Source of the DNA: Salinimicrobium sp035607535
GTDB taxonomy: Bacteria; Bacteroidota; Bacteroidia; Flavobacteriales; Flavobacteriaceae
Assembly: GCF_035607535.1 (NCBI RefSeq)
Contig: NZ_JAYDZX010000009.1
Coordinates: 17,764 to 81,763 of the forward strand
Direction: 5' to 3'
DNA length: 64,000 bases
Shown in pieces: positions 42,380 through 51,049 of this stretch. Both the position numbers and the translations under genes were made by a program. The notes beneath the pieces were generated by a model. The model worked only from the letters and a program-made list of their open reading frames with translations. It made no database searches and was not told the origin of the DNA. How positions within the stretch are numbered: the stretch's first letter is position 1; every line of letters begins with the position of its first letter.

Positions 42380-43818
42380 TGCTACAGTACATTTTACAGA
42401 CCATAGCTTTTCAGCTCCTTTTCCTTTTGGTGTATGAGCTGTTCCTGAAAAAAGAAACTTTTTTCACCTATAATCGCGCCTACCTGTTACTTACCCCGGT
42501 ACTTGCTTTGCTGCTTCCCTTGCTGAAGATCCCGGCATTACAGGCTGCTATACCTGCGGAAACTTTTGTGATGCTGCCCGAAGTGATCATAGGTGGTAAT
42601 TCCGCTGAAATTGCTTCCCGGGATCTGGCTGCCACACCTTCTCAAGTGACACCGGTCATTAACTGGTGGCTGCTTATCTATGGCGGCGGATTCCTCTTTA
42701 GCCTGGGATTCTTCTTTAACAAGTTCAGGATCCTGAGGCAGCTGTTTGCTCATAAACCTGTGATGACGACAGCCGAAATGAAGATCGTGGAGGTTCCAAA
42801 TTCAAGGCTGGCCTGTACTTTTTACAATACCATTTTTCTGGGTGCTCAACTTTCAGAGAAGGAAAGAGAGCAGATCCTTTCTCATGAGTTGGTGCATCTA
42901 AAGCAAAGACACACGCTTGATCTGTTGTTCTTTGAAGTGTTAAGAATCGTTTTCTGGTTCAATCCGCTTATTTATATCTACCAGTCCAGGATCACTGCTT
43001 TGCACGAATACCTCGCCGATGCAGGGGTAGTCAAAAATGTCAAAAAACAGGAGTATTTCCAGCAGCTGCTCAATTCAGCTTTTAATACTGAAGATATTTC
43101 TTTCATCAATCAATTTTTCAATCATTCAATCATCAAAAAACGAATAGTTATGTTGCAAAAAACTAAATCAAAATCGACCTCAAAATTTAAATTTTTGATC
43201 CTTCTGCCGCTTATGCTGGCGATGCTAACCTATGTTTCCTGTTCGGAAGATCCGGCAACAAGTCAGGAAGAGAAGGAGCTTACAGCACAGGAGAAAATAG
43301 AGAAAATTGAGGCCATTTTTGGGGATGGAACAAACCTCACCTCAGAAGAAAGGGAAGAAATCAAAGCCATTCTAAAGACTGTTAGTCCTCAGGACCTGGA
43401 AAAGTATTCTAAGAGAGGGGAAAATGTGCAGGTTCAAAAAACTTCTTCGAGCATGGGAGATGTACCCTTTGCAGTTATAGAAGAAGTGCCGGTGTTTCCT
43501 GGTTGTGAAGGCCTTGGTTCAAACGAGGAAAGAAAAAATTGTATGTCAGAAAAGGTGTCTGAGTTCGTACAAAGCAACTTCAATACCTCATTGGGGAAAG
43601 AATTGGGTCTTAAGGGAATCAATAGAGTTTACGTTCAGTTTAAGATTCAAAAAGATGGAAATGTCGAATTATTAGGGGCAAGAGCGGCACATCCCGCACT
43701 ACAGGAGGAGGCCGAAAGAGTTGTCAATCTACTACCTCAAATGACCCCGGGAAAACAAAAAGGACAGGAAGTAGGAGTTTTGTATACTTTACCCATAACT
43801 TTCAACGCAGGTGAATAG
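42379..43818 (+). CDS. M56 family metallopeptidase (BlaR1-like) with C-terminal TonB-C-like domain
   Basis: The 479-residue protein has four N-terminal membrane helices, a zinc site HELVH at residues 172-176, and a membrane segment around 270-285, then a periplasmic region. The last 130 residues, with FPGCEGL...RKNC and INRVYVQFKIQKDGNVELLGARAAHPALQEEA, match the TonB C-terminal fold that binds outer-membrane receptors or ligands. In BlaR1 the sensor domain binds beta-lactam; here it is replaced by the TonB-C domain. The 3' end overlaps the TPR gene by 8 bp. Confidence 0.9.
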   Translation: MLQYILQTIAFQLLFLLVYELFLKKETFFTYNRAYLLLTPVLALLLPLLKIPALQAAIPAETFVMLPEVIIGGNSAEIASRDLAATPSQVTPVINWWLLIYGGGFLFSLGFFFNKFRILRQLFAHKPVMTTAEMKIVEVPNSRLACTFYNTIFLGAQLSEKEREQILSHELVHLKQRHTLDLLFFEVLRIVFWFNPLIYIYQSRITALHEYLADAGVVKNVKKQEYFQQLLNSAFNTEDISFINQFFNHSIIKKRIVMLQKTKSKSTSKFKFLILLPLMLAMLTYVSCSEDPATSQEEKELTAQEKIEKIEAIFGDGTNLTSEEREEIKAILKTVSPQDLEKYSKRGENVQVQKTSSSMGDVPFAVIEEVPVFPGCEGLGSNEERKNCMSEKVSEFVQSNFNTSLGKELGLKGINRVYVQFKIQKDGNVELLGARAAHPALQEEAERVVNLLPQMTPGKQKGQEVGVLYTLPITFNAGE

Positions 43819-44971
43819 GTTTCTTTTTATTTTTTTATTATTCATAGCCACGAAAGCCGAAGCTCAAACTTCGGCTTTAAGTATTGCCGATAGTCTTTAT
43901 GCAGTCGGAAATTACTCTGAAGCAATAAAAGAGCTGGAAAATACAGCTGTTCGATCGGAAACAGTGCTGCTAAAGCTGGCGCAGGCACAAAAAGCAAACG
44001 GAAATATCTCTGCAGCTTTGAAAAACTATAAAGCCCTTATGGAATCAAATCCCGAGAGGACTTTAACTGCTGTAGAATATGCAAAATTGCTTTCCTCCAC
44101 CGGAAACCTTCAGGAGGCCGATAGCATTTTTACATCTCTTGTGAAGAAACATCCCATGAATGCAGGCTTTCACTATCAGCTGGGCTTGATCCGCGAAAAG
44201 CGGAAAGATTCCACTGCAATGAATCATTACAACATCACAATCCTGTTGCAAAAAACTCATCAACAGGCGCTAATAAAGGTCGCAACCCGTGCTCTCGCCG
44301 GGGGCAAATTACTTAGGGCAGAGCGGCTGAGCAAACAGGGTCTTGAAACGAATCCCAATGGAATTGCGCTCCTGTCGATCCTGGCGCAGTCCTACTACTA
44401 TCAAAAAGAATACGAACAGGCCATTGAGCAATTTGAGAAGTTAATAGCCCTTGGTGCCGGCAGCGAGTTCGTCCACATCAAAACAGGCACTGCATATTTT
44501 CAATTGAAAAATTATGAAGAAGCGATAGCTCATTTCAATTCGGCGCTCGACTATGAAGATAAGAATCCTGAAACCCATTATAGCCTCGGGAAATTGTATG
44601 CTCTACAAGGGGAATACAAAAATTCTGAAGGGCATTTACTGCAGGCTCTGCTCTTAAAAGATGTGCTTGTGGATGAGGAACTCACCAGCATCGGGCTCAC
44701 CTATAAGCTTCAGGAAAAGCCAAAAAAAGCACTGGCATACTTCAACAGGGCTATTGAAGAAAACGCCGATAATGAACGGGCGATGTACGAACGGGCTATT
44801 GCTGCCGATTCTTACTATGAGGATCTTCAAACCAGGCTTAAATATTACCAGGAATATCTTAGAAGATTTGAAGAATATGGCAACCCCGATCTTGTGCTGT
44901 TGGCCAAACGCAGGGCCAGGGATATCAGGGAAGAAATTCACATGAATTCCACAGCTTCAGGAACGAAGTAG
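43811..44971 (+). CDS. tetratricopeptide repeat protein, exported
   Basis: The 386-residue protein has a signal peptide (ATKAEAQ) and about nine TPR units from residue 25 on, for example YAVGNYSEAIKELEN, YYQKEYEQAIEQFEKL and YFQLKNYEEAIAHFNSAL. TPR arrays form superhelical scaffolds for protein contact. It overlaps the M56 gene and belongs to the same operon, so it may serve as a periplasmic partner of the M56 sensor. Confidence 0.9.
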   Translation: MNRFLFIFLLFIATKAEAQTSALSIADSLYAVGNYSEAIKELENTAVRSETVLLKLAQAQKANGNISAALKNYKALMESNPERTLTAVEYAKLLSSTGNLQEADSIFTSLVKKHPMNAGFHYQLGLIREKRKDSTAMNHYNITILLQKTHQQALIKVATRALAGGKLLRAERLSKQGLETNPNGIALLSILAQSYYYQKEYEQAIEQFEKLIALGAGSEFVHIKTGTAYFQLKNYEEAIAHFNSALDYEDKNPETHYSLGKLYALQGEYKNSEGHLLQALLLKDVLVDEELTSIGLTYKLQEKPKKALAYFNRAIEENADNERAMYERAIAADSYYEDLQTRLKYYQEYLRRFEEYGNPDLVLLAKRRARDIREEIHMNSTASGTK

Positions 44972-45024
44972 AATTTTTTCGGCAGACTCCTTAAATTCAC
45001 TATTTTTGAGAAGTTTCTGTCCTA

Positions 45025-45504
45025 ATGAAGAAAATTGTACTCTTTGTCTTTATTTCTTTTTTTCTTTCCTCCTGCGAAGAATTAACTACCCGCAAAATTT
45101 CTTCGGAAGAGATCCTTATTGAAGAAACCCGGGATTTTAACTGGCACGAAGTCGACAATTATCCGGCCTTTGCCGAATGCCGAAACATAACGCGAGTTGA
45201 AGCCGCTAAAGCCTGTTTTGGGAACAAGGTTTCTCAATATTTTTATTCCCGGCTCGAAGCAAAACAACCTGTGGTGACCGAAGCTTTGGACGATACTTTA
45301 TATCTCTATCTCAAAATTTCGGAAAAAGGGACTCCGGCCATTGATTCCATGGAAATTGATTCCCTGGTGCTGGATCAATTGCCTGAGATAAGAACCTGGC
45401 TTTCCCAAAGCGTGGATTCCCTCCCAAAGATCTATCCCGCAACAAAAAGAGGAATACCGGTGAAAACCACTTTCAGGATGCCGGTAGTGATCAAAGCGGA
45501 ATAA
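45025..45504 (+). CDS. lipoprotein with TonB-C-like features
   Basis: The 159-residue protein has the lipoprotein signal FLSSC (Cys17). The mature part has YPAFAEC ... KACFGNKVSQYFYSRL, which parallels FPGCEGL ... RKNCMSEKVSEFVQSNF of the M56 protein's TonB-C-like domain, and ends TTFRMPVVIK as TonB C-termini do. It is 53 bp past the TPR gene on the same strand and could be its companion in the same pathway. It is too divergent for a firm family call. Confidence 0.68.
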   Translation: MKKIVLFVFISFFLSSCEELTTRKISSEEILIEETRDFNWHEVDNYPAFAECRNITRVEAAKACFGNKVSQYFYSRLEAKQPVVTEALDDTLYLYLKISEKGTPAIDSMEIDSLVLDQLPEIRTWLSQSVDSLPKIYPATKRGIPVKTTFRMPVVIKAE

Positions 45505-45515
45505 ATGGAAATTAG

Positions 45516-45715
45516 ATTTTAGAAGTACGAAGTTAGAAGTGCGAAATTCAGAAGAAGACAAAATCTTTATGACCACTTTCTGAGAAATTCTGCAGAATCA
45601 GCAGAAGAACATGAAAATTTCCGATAGAACTATCTTTCTAATTACAGTCTACAGTCTCCCAACTACCGTCTCCGAACTATCGACACCAGTCTACAGTCTA
45701 CCGTCTAAAGACTAT
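45516..45715. repeat. word-like intergenic repeats
   Basis: TTTTAGAAGTACGAA and related words (45522-45560) recur at 54942-54970. Then ACAGTCTACAGTCT and CAGTCTACAGTCTACCGTCT runs (45650-45712) form a degenerate tandem repeat. There is no gene. The stretch reaches the end of the next gene. Confidence 0.55.
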
Positions 45716-46577
45716 ACTTATATCCCACTGTGAAATCTATAGGAAAGTTCCCGTTGGTGTCCAGAACGATGGCAAAAATGTCGTTATAACCAAGGGTGAT
45801 AAAGCTATTTGGAGTAATGGGAATGTCACTGCCTATCCCAAAGCTAAAGGGCGCAGTAAAAGTAAAGCCATTATCCTCTCTTATGGCCACGACCTCCCCA
45901 ACGTCATTGGTCACTGCAATGGACTCTTCAGAATAGTAAAAGCTTGCCAGTCGCACATCAACATGCAGGTCAAAATGCTTTAGATAAAGGGCTTTGAACC
46001 TGTAATTAAGAGACAGCTGGGTAGCGGTATAATCGTAATCACTTTGCCTGAAGCTATGTCGCAGCTGCAAAAAAGCCGAATGCCTGGGAGCTAGATTTGG
46101 ATCGTAAAATTCATATTCCAGTCCGGCAACGGGAGCAAGGGCATTTTCAGGATTATCTGTGTAGATATTATTACTCAGGCCCGTGAAGAGGCCTATGCGC
46201 TGCTTTATATTGTCTGTAGCTTCATTAAAAACATAATCCTCCTGGACAAGAGAATTATAGGTGTTAACGAAATGCCTTAGGCTGTACAGTACAAATTGCA
46301 CGTCCTCCGTCCTAACCTTTGCATCTGTGGCAAGTGCAGCAAGTTGCTCTTTATATTTTTCATCTCCGTTAAGGTTCAGGAGTTCCACCATGCGGTTTCC
46401 CTTCTGCACAAAGTACCGGTAATCATGATCCTTTTCTGCCCAATACAGGCTTAAAGGTCCTTTAACTTCTCTGTTGAGCTGTAGGGTATCCTTATTTATA
46501 ATGAACACTTCCTGTGCAGCTGTGGGAAGTGCAAGGAAGAGGATCAAGCCGAAAAGAATAAGCCTTAATTTCTGCAT
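45705..46577 (-). CDS. secreted or outer membrane beta-barrel-like protein
   Basis: The 290-residue protein has a signal peptide (LALPTAAQ) and a mature part that begins with a helical domain (residues 50-120) and ends with beta strands of barrel type (YEFYDPN, LSLNYRFKALYL, FDLHVDVRLASFYY, TFTAPFSFGIG, FTVGYKYSL). The terminal YKYSL is close to the barrel C-terminus pattern. I do not recognise a named family. It is 48 bp from the glycosyltransferase gene on the same strand. Confidence 0.68.
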   Translation of the reverse strand: MQKLRLILFGLILFLALPTAAQEVFIINKDTLQLNREVKGPLSLYWAEKDHDYRYFVQKGNRMVELLNLNGDEKYKEQLAALATDAKVRTEDVQFVLYSLRHFVNTYNSLVQEDYVFNEATDNIKQRIGLFTGLSNNIYTDNPENALAPVAGLEYEFYDPNLAPRHSAFLQLRHSFRQSDYDYTATQLSLNYRFKALYLKHFDLHVDVRLASFYYSEESIAVTNDVGEVVAIREDNGFTFTAPFSFGIGSDIPITPNSFITLGYNDIFAIVLDTNGNFPIDFTVGYKYSL

Positions 46578-46625
46578 TTTTGGGACTCAAGAGAATTAAA
46601 GATAATAAAAATTTCCAGCGGCAGC

Positions 46626-47759
46626 CTATTTTTTAAATGCTCTGCCCTTCCATCTAAATCCTGAAAAAACAGAATTAATTACAACCCAGCTACTGAAAAA
46701 CGGATAAATCATACTGCTTAAAAAGTAGCTTTTCACCGCAGGTTCCCGGTCAAAGAATTTGGCGCTGTTATAGATCAGGAAAAAGTCAACATTGAATTTT
46801 ATCAGAAACATGAAAGACAGGAGCCAAACAGGAAATGCTGCAGCGATCGTTCCTATTGTCACTATTACCAGAAGAATATTCATCAGGAAGACCAGGAGCC
46901 CCAGGCTTTTGGAGAAGTGAGATTTATAGGCAGCTGCTTTTGCTGCCCATCTTACCCGCTGCGAAAATAGGCCAGACCAGCTCCAGGTAGCCGAAGTTTT
47001 TACAATGGCTTCCTGAGATTTTAGAAACACCGGATGCAAACCTCGTTGCCTGAATTTTTCCAACAGAAAAATGTCATCTCCTCCTGCGAAGTTTCGGTTT
47101 CCTTCAAAGCCACCAACCTCCAAAAATGCCTTTTTTGAATAGCAAAAGTTGGCGCCGTTGCACATAAAGGGCAGGTCAACTCCAAAGCTGCCGATTGTTG
47201 CTGCCTGCAAACTCAAAATATCCATCTCCTGAAAGCCTCTCAAAAAGGACATTTTTGACACCTCAGGTTTTAGCGCCACCGGGGCGGCAATAACTTTGGC
47301 ACCTGTCTCCTCAATTTTGGAGCTAAAGCTTTCCAGCCAGGCTTGTGGCACCACACAATCGGCATCTGTTGTCAAAATGTAATCATATTCTGAAGCTGAA
47401 ATCGCCAGGCTCAGGGCGTCTTTCTTGGGACTTCCTGTTTTTCGGATGTTTTGGAGCAGCCGAATGTTGAGCTGAGGATGTTCCTTCCGGAAGTCCTGCC
47501 ATAATTCAGCCGATTTGTCTTCGGAAGCATCATCCACTGCCAGGATCTCAAACATTTCAGCGGGATATTTCAGCTTCAGCAGAGAATCAAACAGTTCCTG
47601 AAGATTTTCAGCTTCATCACGGTAGGGAATGACTATCGAAAAATGTGTTTTTGGAGCTGAATTTTTTCCGGAGAAGCCTTGCACCTGGAAAAATCCGTAG
47701 AGCAGGAACAGCATGGACAGTGCGTAAAGCAGCGTAATAATTACTGCTGCGGCGATCAT
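46626..47759 (-). CDS. family 2 glycosyltransferase, membrane-bound
   Basis: The 377-residue protein has one N-terminal helix, a GT-A domain with the IPYRDEAENL opening, the DDASED and TTDADC acidic motifs for UDP-sugar and metal, GGDDIFLLEKF, and QRVRW (QxxRW) typical of processive or membrane GT2 enzymes. Three further membrane helices end the protein. It overlaps the next gene by 4 bp (ATGA) and shares its membrane location with it; the acceptor is unknown. Confidence 0.9.
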   Translation of the reverse strand: MIAAAVIITLLYALSMLFLLYGFFQVQGFSGKNSAPKTHFSIVIPYRDEAENLQELFDSLLKLKYPAEMFEILAVDDASEDKSAELWQDFRKEHPQLNIRLLQNIRKTGSPKKDALSLAISASEYDYILTTDADCVVPQAWLESFSSKIEETGAKVIAAPVALKPEVSKMSFLRGFQEMDILSLQAATIGSFGVDLPFMCNGANFCYSKKAFLEVGGFEGNRNFAGGDDIFLLEKFRQRGLHPVFLKSQEAIVKTSATWSWSGLFSQRVRWAAKAAAYKSHFSKSLGLLVFLMNILLVIVTIGTIAAAFPVWLLSFMFLIKFNVDFFLIYNSAKFFDREPAVKSYFLSSMIYPFFSSWVVINSVFSGFRWKGRAFKK

Positions 47760-48721
47760 GTTATGGCGTGCTTGGCTTTTTTGTACCTAAGAACGTAGTA
47801 ACTCCCCGCAAGACCGGGAAGACCAAAATTGAGGATCCATACTGTAAGCACGATGGTAAGCACAATGATCTGTGGTACCTGTAGAAGTCCGAAGATCCAC
47901 ACTGCAAATCCGCCTTTAATAAAAGCGTCAAAAATGATCATGGTCGGGATGATCGACGCCAGGATATAGGTGCTGAAAACAGCAGCAATAAGCAGTGGAT
48001 ATGACACATCTACCTGGAATTGCAGCAGTAGAAAATAGAATTGATGGGTGAAGATGATGAACCTGATACTGGCAAAAATGAGGGTTTTCCACCTTATTTC
48101 TTCCGAAACCTTATGAAATGATTCCTCCAGCCTCTGAATGGAATATCCTTTAAGCCTTATCCTGAACTTTTTCATTACAAAGTATAGAATGAAAGGCGCA
48201 AAAAGAAGTCCGGAAACCAGGATGATATTGAAGACCGGCAGGGCCAGATCTACAGATGTGATAAGAAAAAGGAGTCCGGCAATTCCGAAGAAATAAGTAG
48301 CAAATAATTGGGCAGTGTTGCCGAGGAAATTCAGGAAAATAACCTTTCTCCATTCTGCCCGAACATAGTAGAGGCATTTTGCTCCATACTCTCCAATGCG
48401 GCTGGGCGTAAAGATCGCTGCGGTAAAGGAAGCCAGGCTCTCCCGCATGGAACGCGTAAACGAATTCTCTCTCACATGACCGCTTAGCGTCTGCCATTTT
48501 AAGATCTCAAAATACCAGTTCGCTATTGAAAAGAGTACCAGGATTACAATATTGGTAAAGGAAAATATCCTGTAACGATCAAGAATGTCTACAAAGCGCT
48601 CAAAATCCATGCTCTCGTCCTTTGTGACCCTGTACCAAATAAATGATACTGCGGCCAATACCACCAGGATCTTGAGAACTAGTGAGAAGAATTGATTAGC
48701 TTTGTGCGAGGTTATTCGCAT
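47756..48721 (-). CDS. lysylphosphatidylglycerol synthase/UPF0104-like transmembrane protein
   Basis: Begun at the internal ATG (MRITSHKANQFF) the protein is 321 residues; the frame is open from an earlier ATG at 48769 that would add 16 residues. It has about eight hydrophobic helices in two groups, a loop with TPSRIGEYGAKCLYY (PxRxGE motif of this family) and FSIANWYFEILKW. UPF0104 (AglD-like, LPG synthase TM domain) proteins are flippase-like or lipid-modifying. The 4-bp overlap with the GT2 gene indicates a joint role in envelope lipid or glycan assembly. Confidence 0.82.
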   Translation of the reverse strand: MRITSHKANQFFSLVLKILVVLAAVSFIWYRVTKDESMDFERFVDILDRYRIFSFTNIVILVLFSIANWYFEILKWQTLSGHVRENSFTRSMRESLASFTAAIFTPSRIGEYGAKCLYYVRAEWRKVIFLNFLGNTAQLFATYFFGIAGLLFLITSVDLALPVFNIILVSGLLFAPFILYFVMKKFRIRLKGYSIQRLEESFHKVSEEIRWKTLIFASIRFIIFTHQFYFLLLQFQVDVSYPLLIAAVFSTYILASIIPTMIIFDAFIKGGFAVWIFGLLQVPQIIVLTIVLTVWILNFGLPGLAGSYYVLRYKKAKHAIT

Positions 48722-48796
48722 GAATTTATTTAAGAACCCGATAGGAGCCGGGATTTGTATTACCGGCACGATTGAACCTGCAATATTACGAAGCTT

Positions 48797-49348
48797 TTGA
48801 CTACCGAAAAAATCATTTTAGGCATTGACCCGGGAACCACGATAATGGGATTCGGCCTCATCAAAGTGGTGAATAAAAAAATGTCCTTTCTGCAACTCAA
48901 TGAACTGCACCTTCAAAAATATGATGATCCTTATGTTAAGCTGAAACTGATCTTTGAGCGTACCGTAGAGCTTATCGACACCTGGCACCCCGATGAAATA
49001 GCTATTGAAGCGCCTTTTTTCGGAAAAAACGTGCAATCTATGCTGAAGCTGGGTCGGGCACAGGGAGTGGCGATGGCGGCAGGTTTGAGCCGGGAAGTTC
49101 CGGTGACGGAATACTCCCCAAAAAAGATAAAAATGGCGATCACAGGAAACGGAAACGCCAGCAAGGAACAAGTCGCCGGAATGCTGCAAAGCCTTCTTTC
49201 CCTTAAATCCCTACCCAAGAACCTCGACGCCACCGACGGACTCGCAGCTGCGGTGTGTCACTTCTATAACTCCGGAAAGGTGGAGGTTGGCAAGAGCTAT
49301 TCGGGTTGGGCAGCTTTTGTGAAACAGAACCCGGGAAAAATAAAATGA
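48797..49348 (+). CDS. ruvC: crossover junction endodeoxyribonuclease RuvC
   Basis: The 183-residue protein has the RuvC fold: ILGIDPGTT with catalytic Asp11, IAIEAPFFGKN with Glu, and NLDATDGLAAAVCH with the late acidic pair. It resolves Holliday junctions made by recombination, together with RuvAB. The start is a TTG; no ATG is available before the ILGIDPG strand, so this start is the only reasonable one. It is divergent from the UPF0104 gene. Confidence 0.95.
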   Translation: MTTEKIILGIDPGTTIMGFGLIKVVNKKMSFLQLNELHLQKYDDPYVKLKLIFERTVELIDTWHPDEIAIEAPFFGKNVQSMLKLGRAQGVAMAAGLSREVPVTEYSPKKIKMAITGNGNASKEQVAGMLQSLLSLKSLPKNLDATDGLAAAVCHFYNSGKVEVGKSYSGWAAFVKQNPGKIK

Positions 49349-49419
49349 TTTGAAGATGTGTGGATTTGAAGATTTGAAAATGATCTTCAAATTCTCAAAT
49401 TACCAAATCCTCAAATTGA
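49347..49419. repeat. AT-rich inverted word repeat
   Basis: The stretch GATTTGAAGATTTGAAAA is answered by CTTCAAATTCTCAAAT and ATCCTCAAATTGA, giving a long imperfect hairpin between ruvC and hemW. Similar words are found in other flavobacterial intergenic regions. It may serve as a terminator; the T-run is poor. Confidence 0.5.
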
Positions 49420-49422
49420 GCT

Positions 49423-50550
49423 ATGGCTGGAATTTACATACATGTGCCGTTCTGCAAACAAGCCTGTCACTACTGTGACTTTCATTTCTCGACTTCGGTA
49501 AAGAAGAAGCCGGAGATGGTGGAGGCGATTTGCAAAGAATTGCTACTGCGGAAGGAGGAGATCAAAAATGAGGTGGAGACGATTTATTTGGGAGGTGGTA
49601 CTCCATCACTGCTTTCTGCGGAAGAGCTGGCGCAGATCTTTCAGGTAATCAATGAGAACTATTCCATTACCACAGATGCCGAGATCACCCTGGAAGCTAA
49701 CCCCGATGATCTTGCTGAAGAAAAGATAAAGATGCTCTCGGCTTCCCCGGTCAACCGGCTGAGCATTGGCGTGCAGTCCTTCTTTGAAGAAGACCTGAGG
49801 CTGATGAACAGAGCTCATCATGCTGAAGAAGCCCTTGAATCCATAAAACTTGCGAAGCAGTATTTCAAAAATATTTCCATTGATCTTATTTACGGGATTC
49901 CGGGAATGAGCAATGAGCGCTGGAAAGAGAACCTCAAGATCGCTTTGGATCTGGGAGTACCACATATTTCGAGTTATGCTTTGACAGTGGAGCCAAAAAC
50001 TGCCTTAAAAAGCATGATCGAAAAAGGTAAGGTAGCGCCGGTAGAGGAGGAGCTGGCGAAGGAGCAGTATGAGATCCTGATCGAAACCTTATCCGCTGCA
50101 GGTTTTGATAACTACGAATTTTCAAATTTCGGAAAACCCGCCTTCTTTTCCCGCAACAACACTGCCTATTGGTTCGGAAAGGCATACCTGGGAATAGGGC
50201 CATCCGCCCATTCCTTCGACGGCTTCAAACGGAAATGGAACATCAGCAATAATACCCTCTACATCAAAGCGCTTCAAAAAGGGGAAATCCCGGCCGAAGT
50301 TGAGAAGCTTTCGATTTCAGATCGTTACAATGAACTAGTGATGACGCGTTTGCGCACCAAATGGGGCATTGCCGTAGATGAAGTAGAAAGGAGCTTTGGA
50401 AGAAAATTCAAGGATTACCTGCTTAGAGAAGCTACCAAATTAGTGGAATCCGGAATGCTGGAATGGAACGACAACCGACTCCAGGTATCCAAAAAGGGCA
50501 AATTTTTAAGTGACGGCATTGCTGCAGACTTGTTTTGGGTGGAGGAGTAG
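49423..50550 (+). CDS. hemW: radical SAM haem chaperone HemW
   Basis: The 375-residue protein has the cluster C11-x3-C15-x2-C18 (PFCKQACHYCDFHF), with Phe after the third Cys in place of the HemN fourth Cys, and the LGGGTPSLL motif. It is shorter than HemN (454 residues at 14300). HemW inserts haem into target proteins rather than oxidising coproporphyrinogen. The motif ANPDDL and the late SFDGFKR are also typical. It lies between ruvC and the repeat array region. Confidence 0.93.
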   Translation: MAGIYIHVPFCKQACHYCDFHFSTSVKKKPEMVEAICKELLLRKEEIKNEVETIYLGGGTPSLLSAEELAQIFQVINENYSITTDAEITLEANPDDLAEEKIKMLSASPVNRLSIGVQSFFEEDLRLMNRAHHAEEALESIKLAKQYFKNISIDLIYGIPGMSNERWKENLKIALDLGVPHISSYALTVEPKTALKSMIEKGKVAPVEEELAKEQYEILIETLSAAGFDNYEFSNFGKPAFFSRNNTAYWFGKAYLGIGPSAHSFDGFKRKWNISNNTLYIKALQKGEIPAEVEKLSISDRYNELVMTRLRTKWGIAVDEVERSFGRKFKDYLLREATKLVESGMLEWNDNRLQVSKKGKFLSDGIAADLFWVEE

Positions 50551-50560
50551 CGTGAGAAAT

Positions 50561-50594
50561 AACCCTGTCAGGGTTTAAAACCCCTGACAGGGTT
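50561..50594. repeat. hairpin, CCCTGTCAGGG family
   Basis: AACCCTGTCAGGG (50561-50573) is answered by CCCTGACAGGGTT (50582-50594), a perfect 13-bp stem. It starts 11 bp after the hemW stop and could act as its terminator, though there is no long T run. A weaker relative is at 61715-61740. Confidence 0.65.
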
Positions 50595-50628
50595 GAAGAG
50601 TATGGTTAATTATTTCTTAGAAATTTAA

Positions 50629-50734
50629 GGAGATGCTGAAACAAGTTCAGAATAACGTGGTGTATTTTGCGTCCCTCCGTCACCCCAACGAGCCTCTTTT
50701 ATATATTGCGTCACCCTGAATTTATTTCAGGGTC
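50629..50734. repeat. upstream A-B repeat pair of the GIY-YIG cassette
   Basis: Arm A, GATGCTGAAACAAGTTCAG (50632-50650), and arm B, CACCCTGAA ... TTCAGGGTC (50712-50734), are the same two palindromes that make up the array downstream of the GIY-YIG gene. The gene's ATG is 22 bp after arm B. Confidence 0.75.
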
Positions 50735-50755
50735 CTCGTGTTCTAAAAATTACTT

Positions 50756-51049
50756 ATGAAAAACAGCTTCATTTATATGCTCTCCAATAAAAGAAGATCT
50801 ATGTTATATATCGGAGTAACATCTAATCTTTACCGCCGCATTGTAGAGCATAAATCTGGCAAAGGTTCTATTTTTACAGAAAAGTACAGCATAAAGGATT
50901 TACTTTATTTTGAAGAATTTACTTCAATAGATCAGGCCATAATGAGAGAAAAGCAGTTGAAGAACTGGCACAAGGAATGGAAGTGGAATCTAATAAAACA
51001 GGTAAATCCTGAATTGAAGGATCTTTTTGAAGATTTGACTCCAAATTAG
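50756..51049 (+). CDS. GIY-YIG nuclease family protein, 97 residues
   Basis: The protein is a single GIY-YIG domain of the small UPF0213-like type: FIYML at residues 5-9 (GIY strand), YIG at 18-20, conserved Arg27/Arg28 (NLYRRIVEHKSG) and catalytic Glu65 (MREKQLKNW). There is no second DNA-binding domain. The TAG stop at 51047 is the beginning of the first downstream A arm, and arm B lies 22 bp before the ATG, so the gene stands inside the repeat array. This is consistent with a self-contained cassette in which the nuclease acts on, or helped to spread, the palindromes. Confidence 0.88.
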   Translation: MKNSFIYMLSNKRRSMLYIGVTSNLYRRIVEHKSGKGSIFTEKYSIKDLLYFEEFTSIDQAIMREKQLKNWHKEWKWNLIKQVNPELKDLFEDLTPN

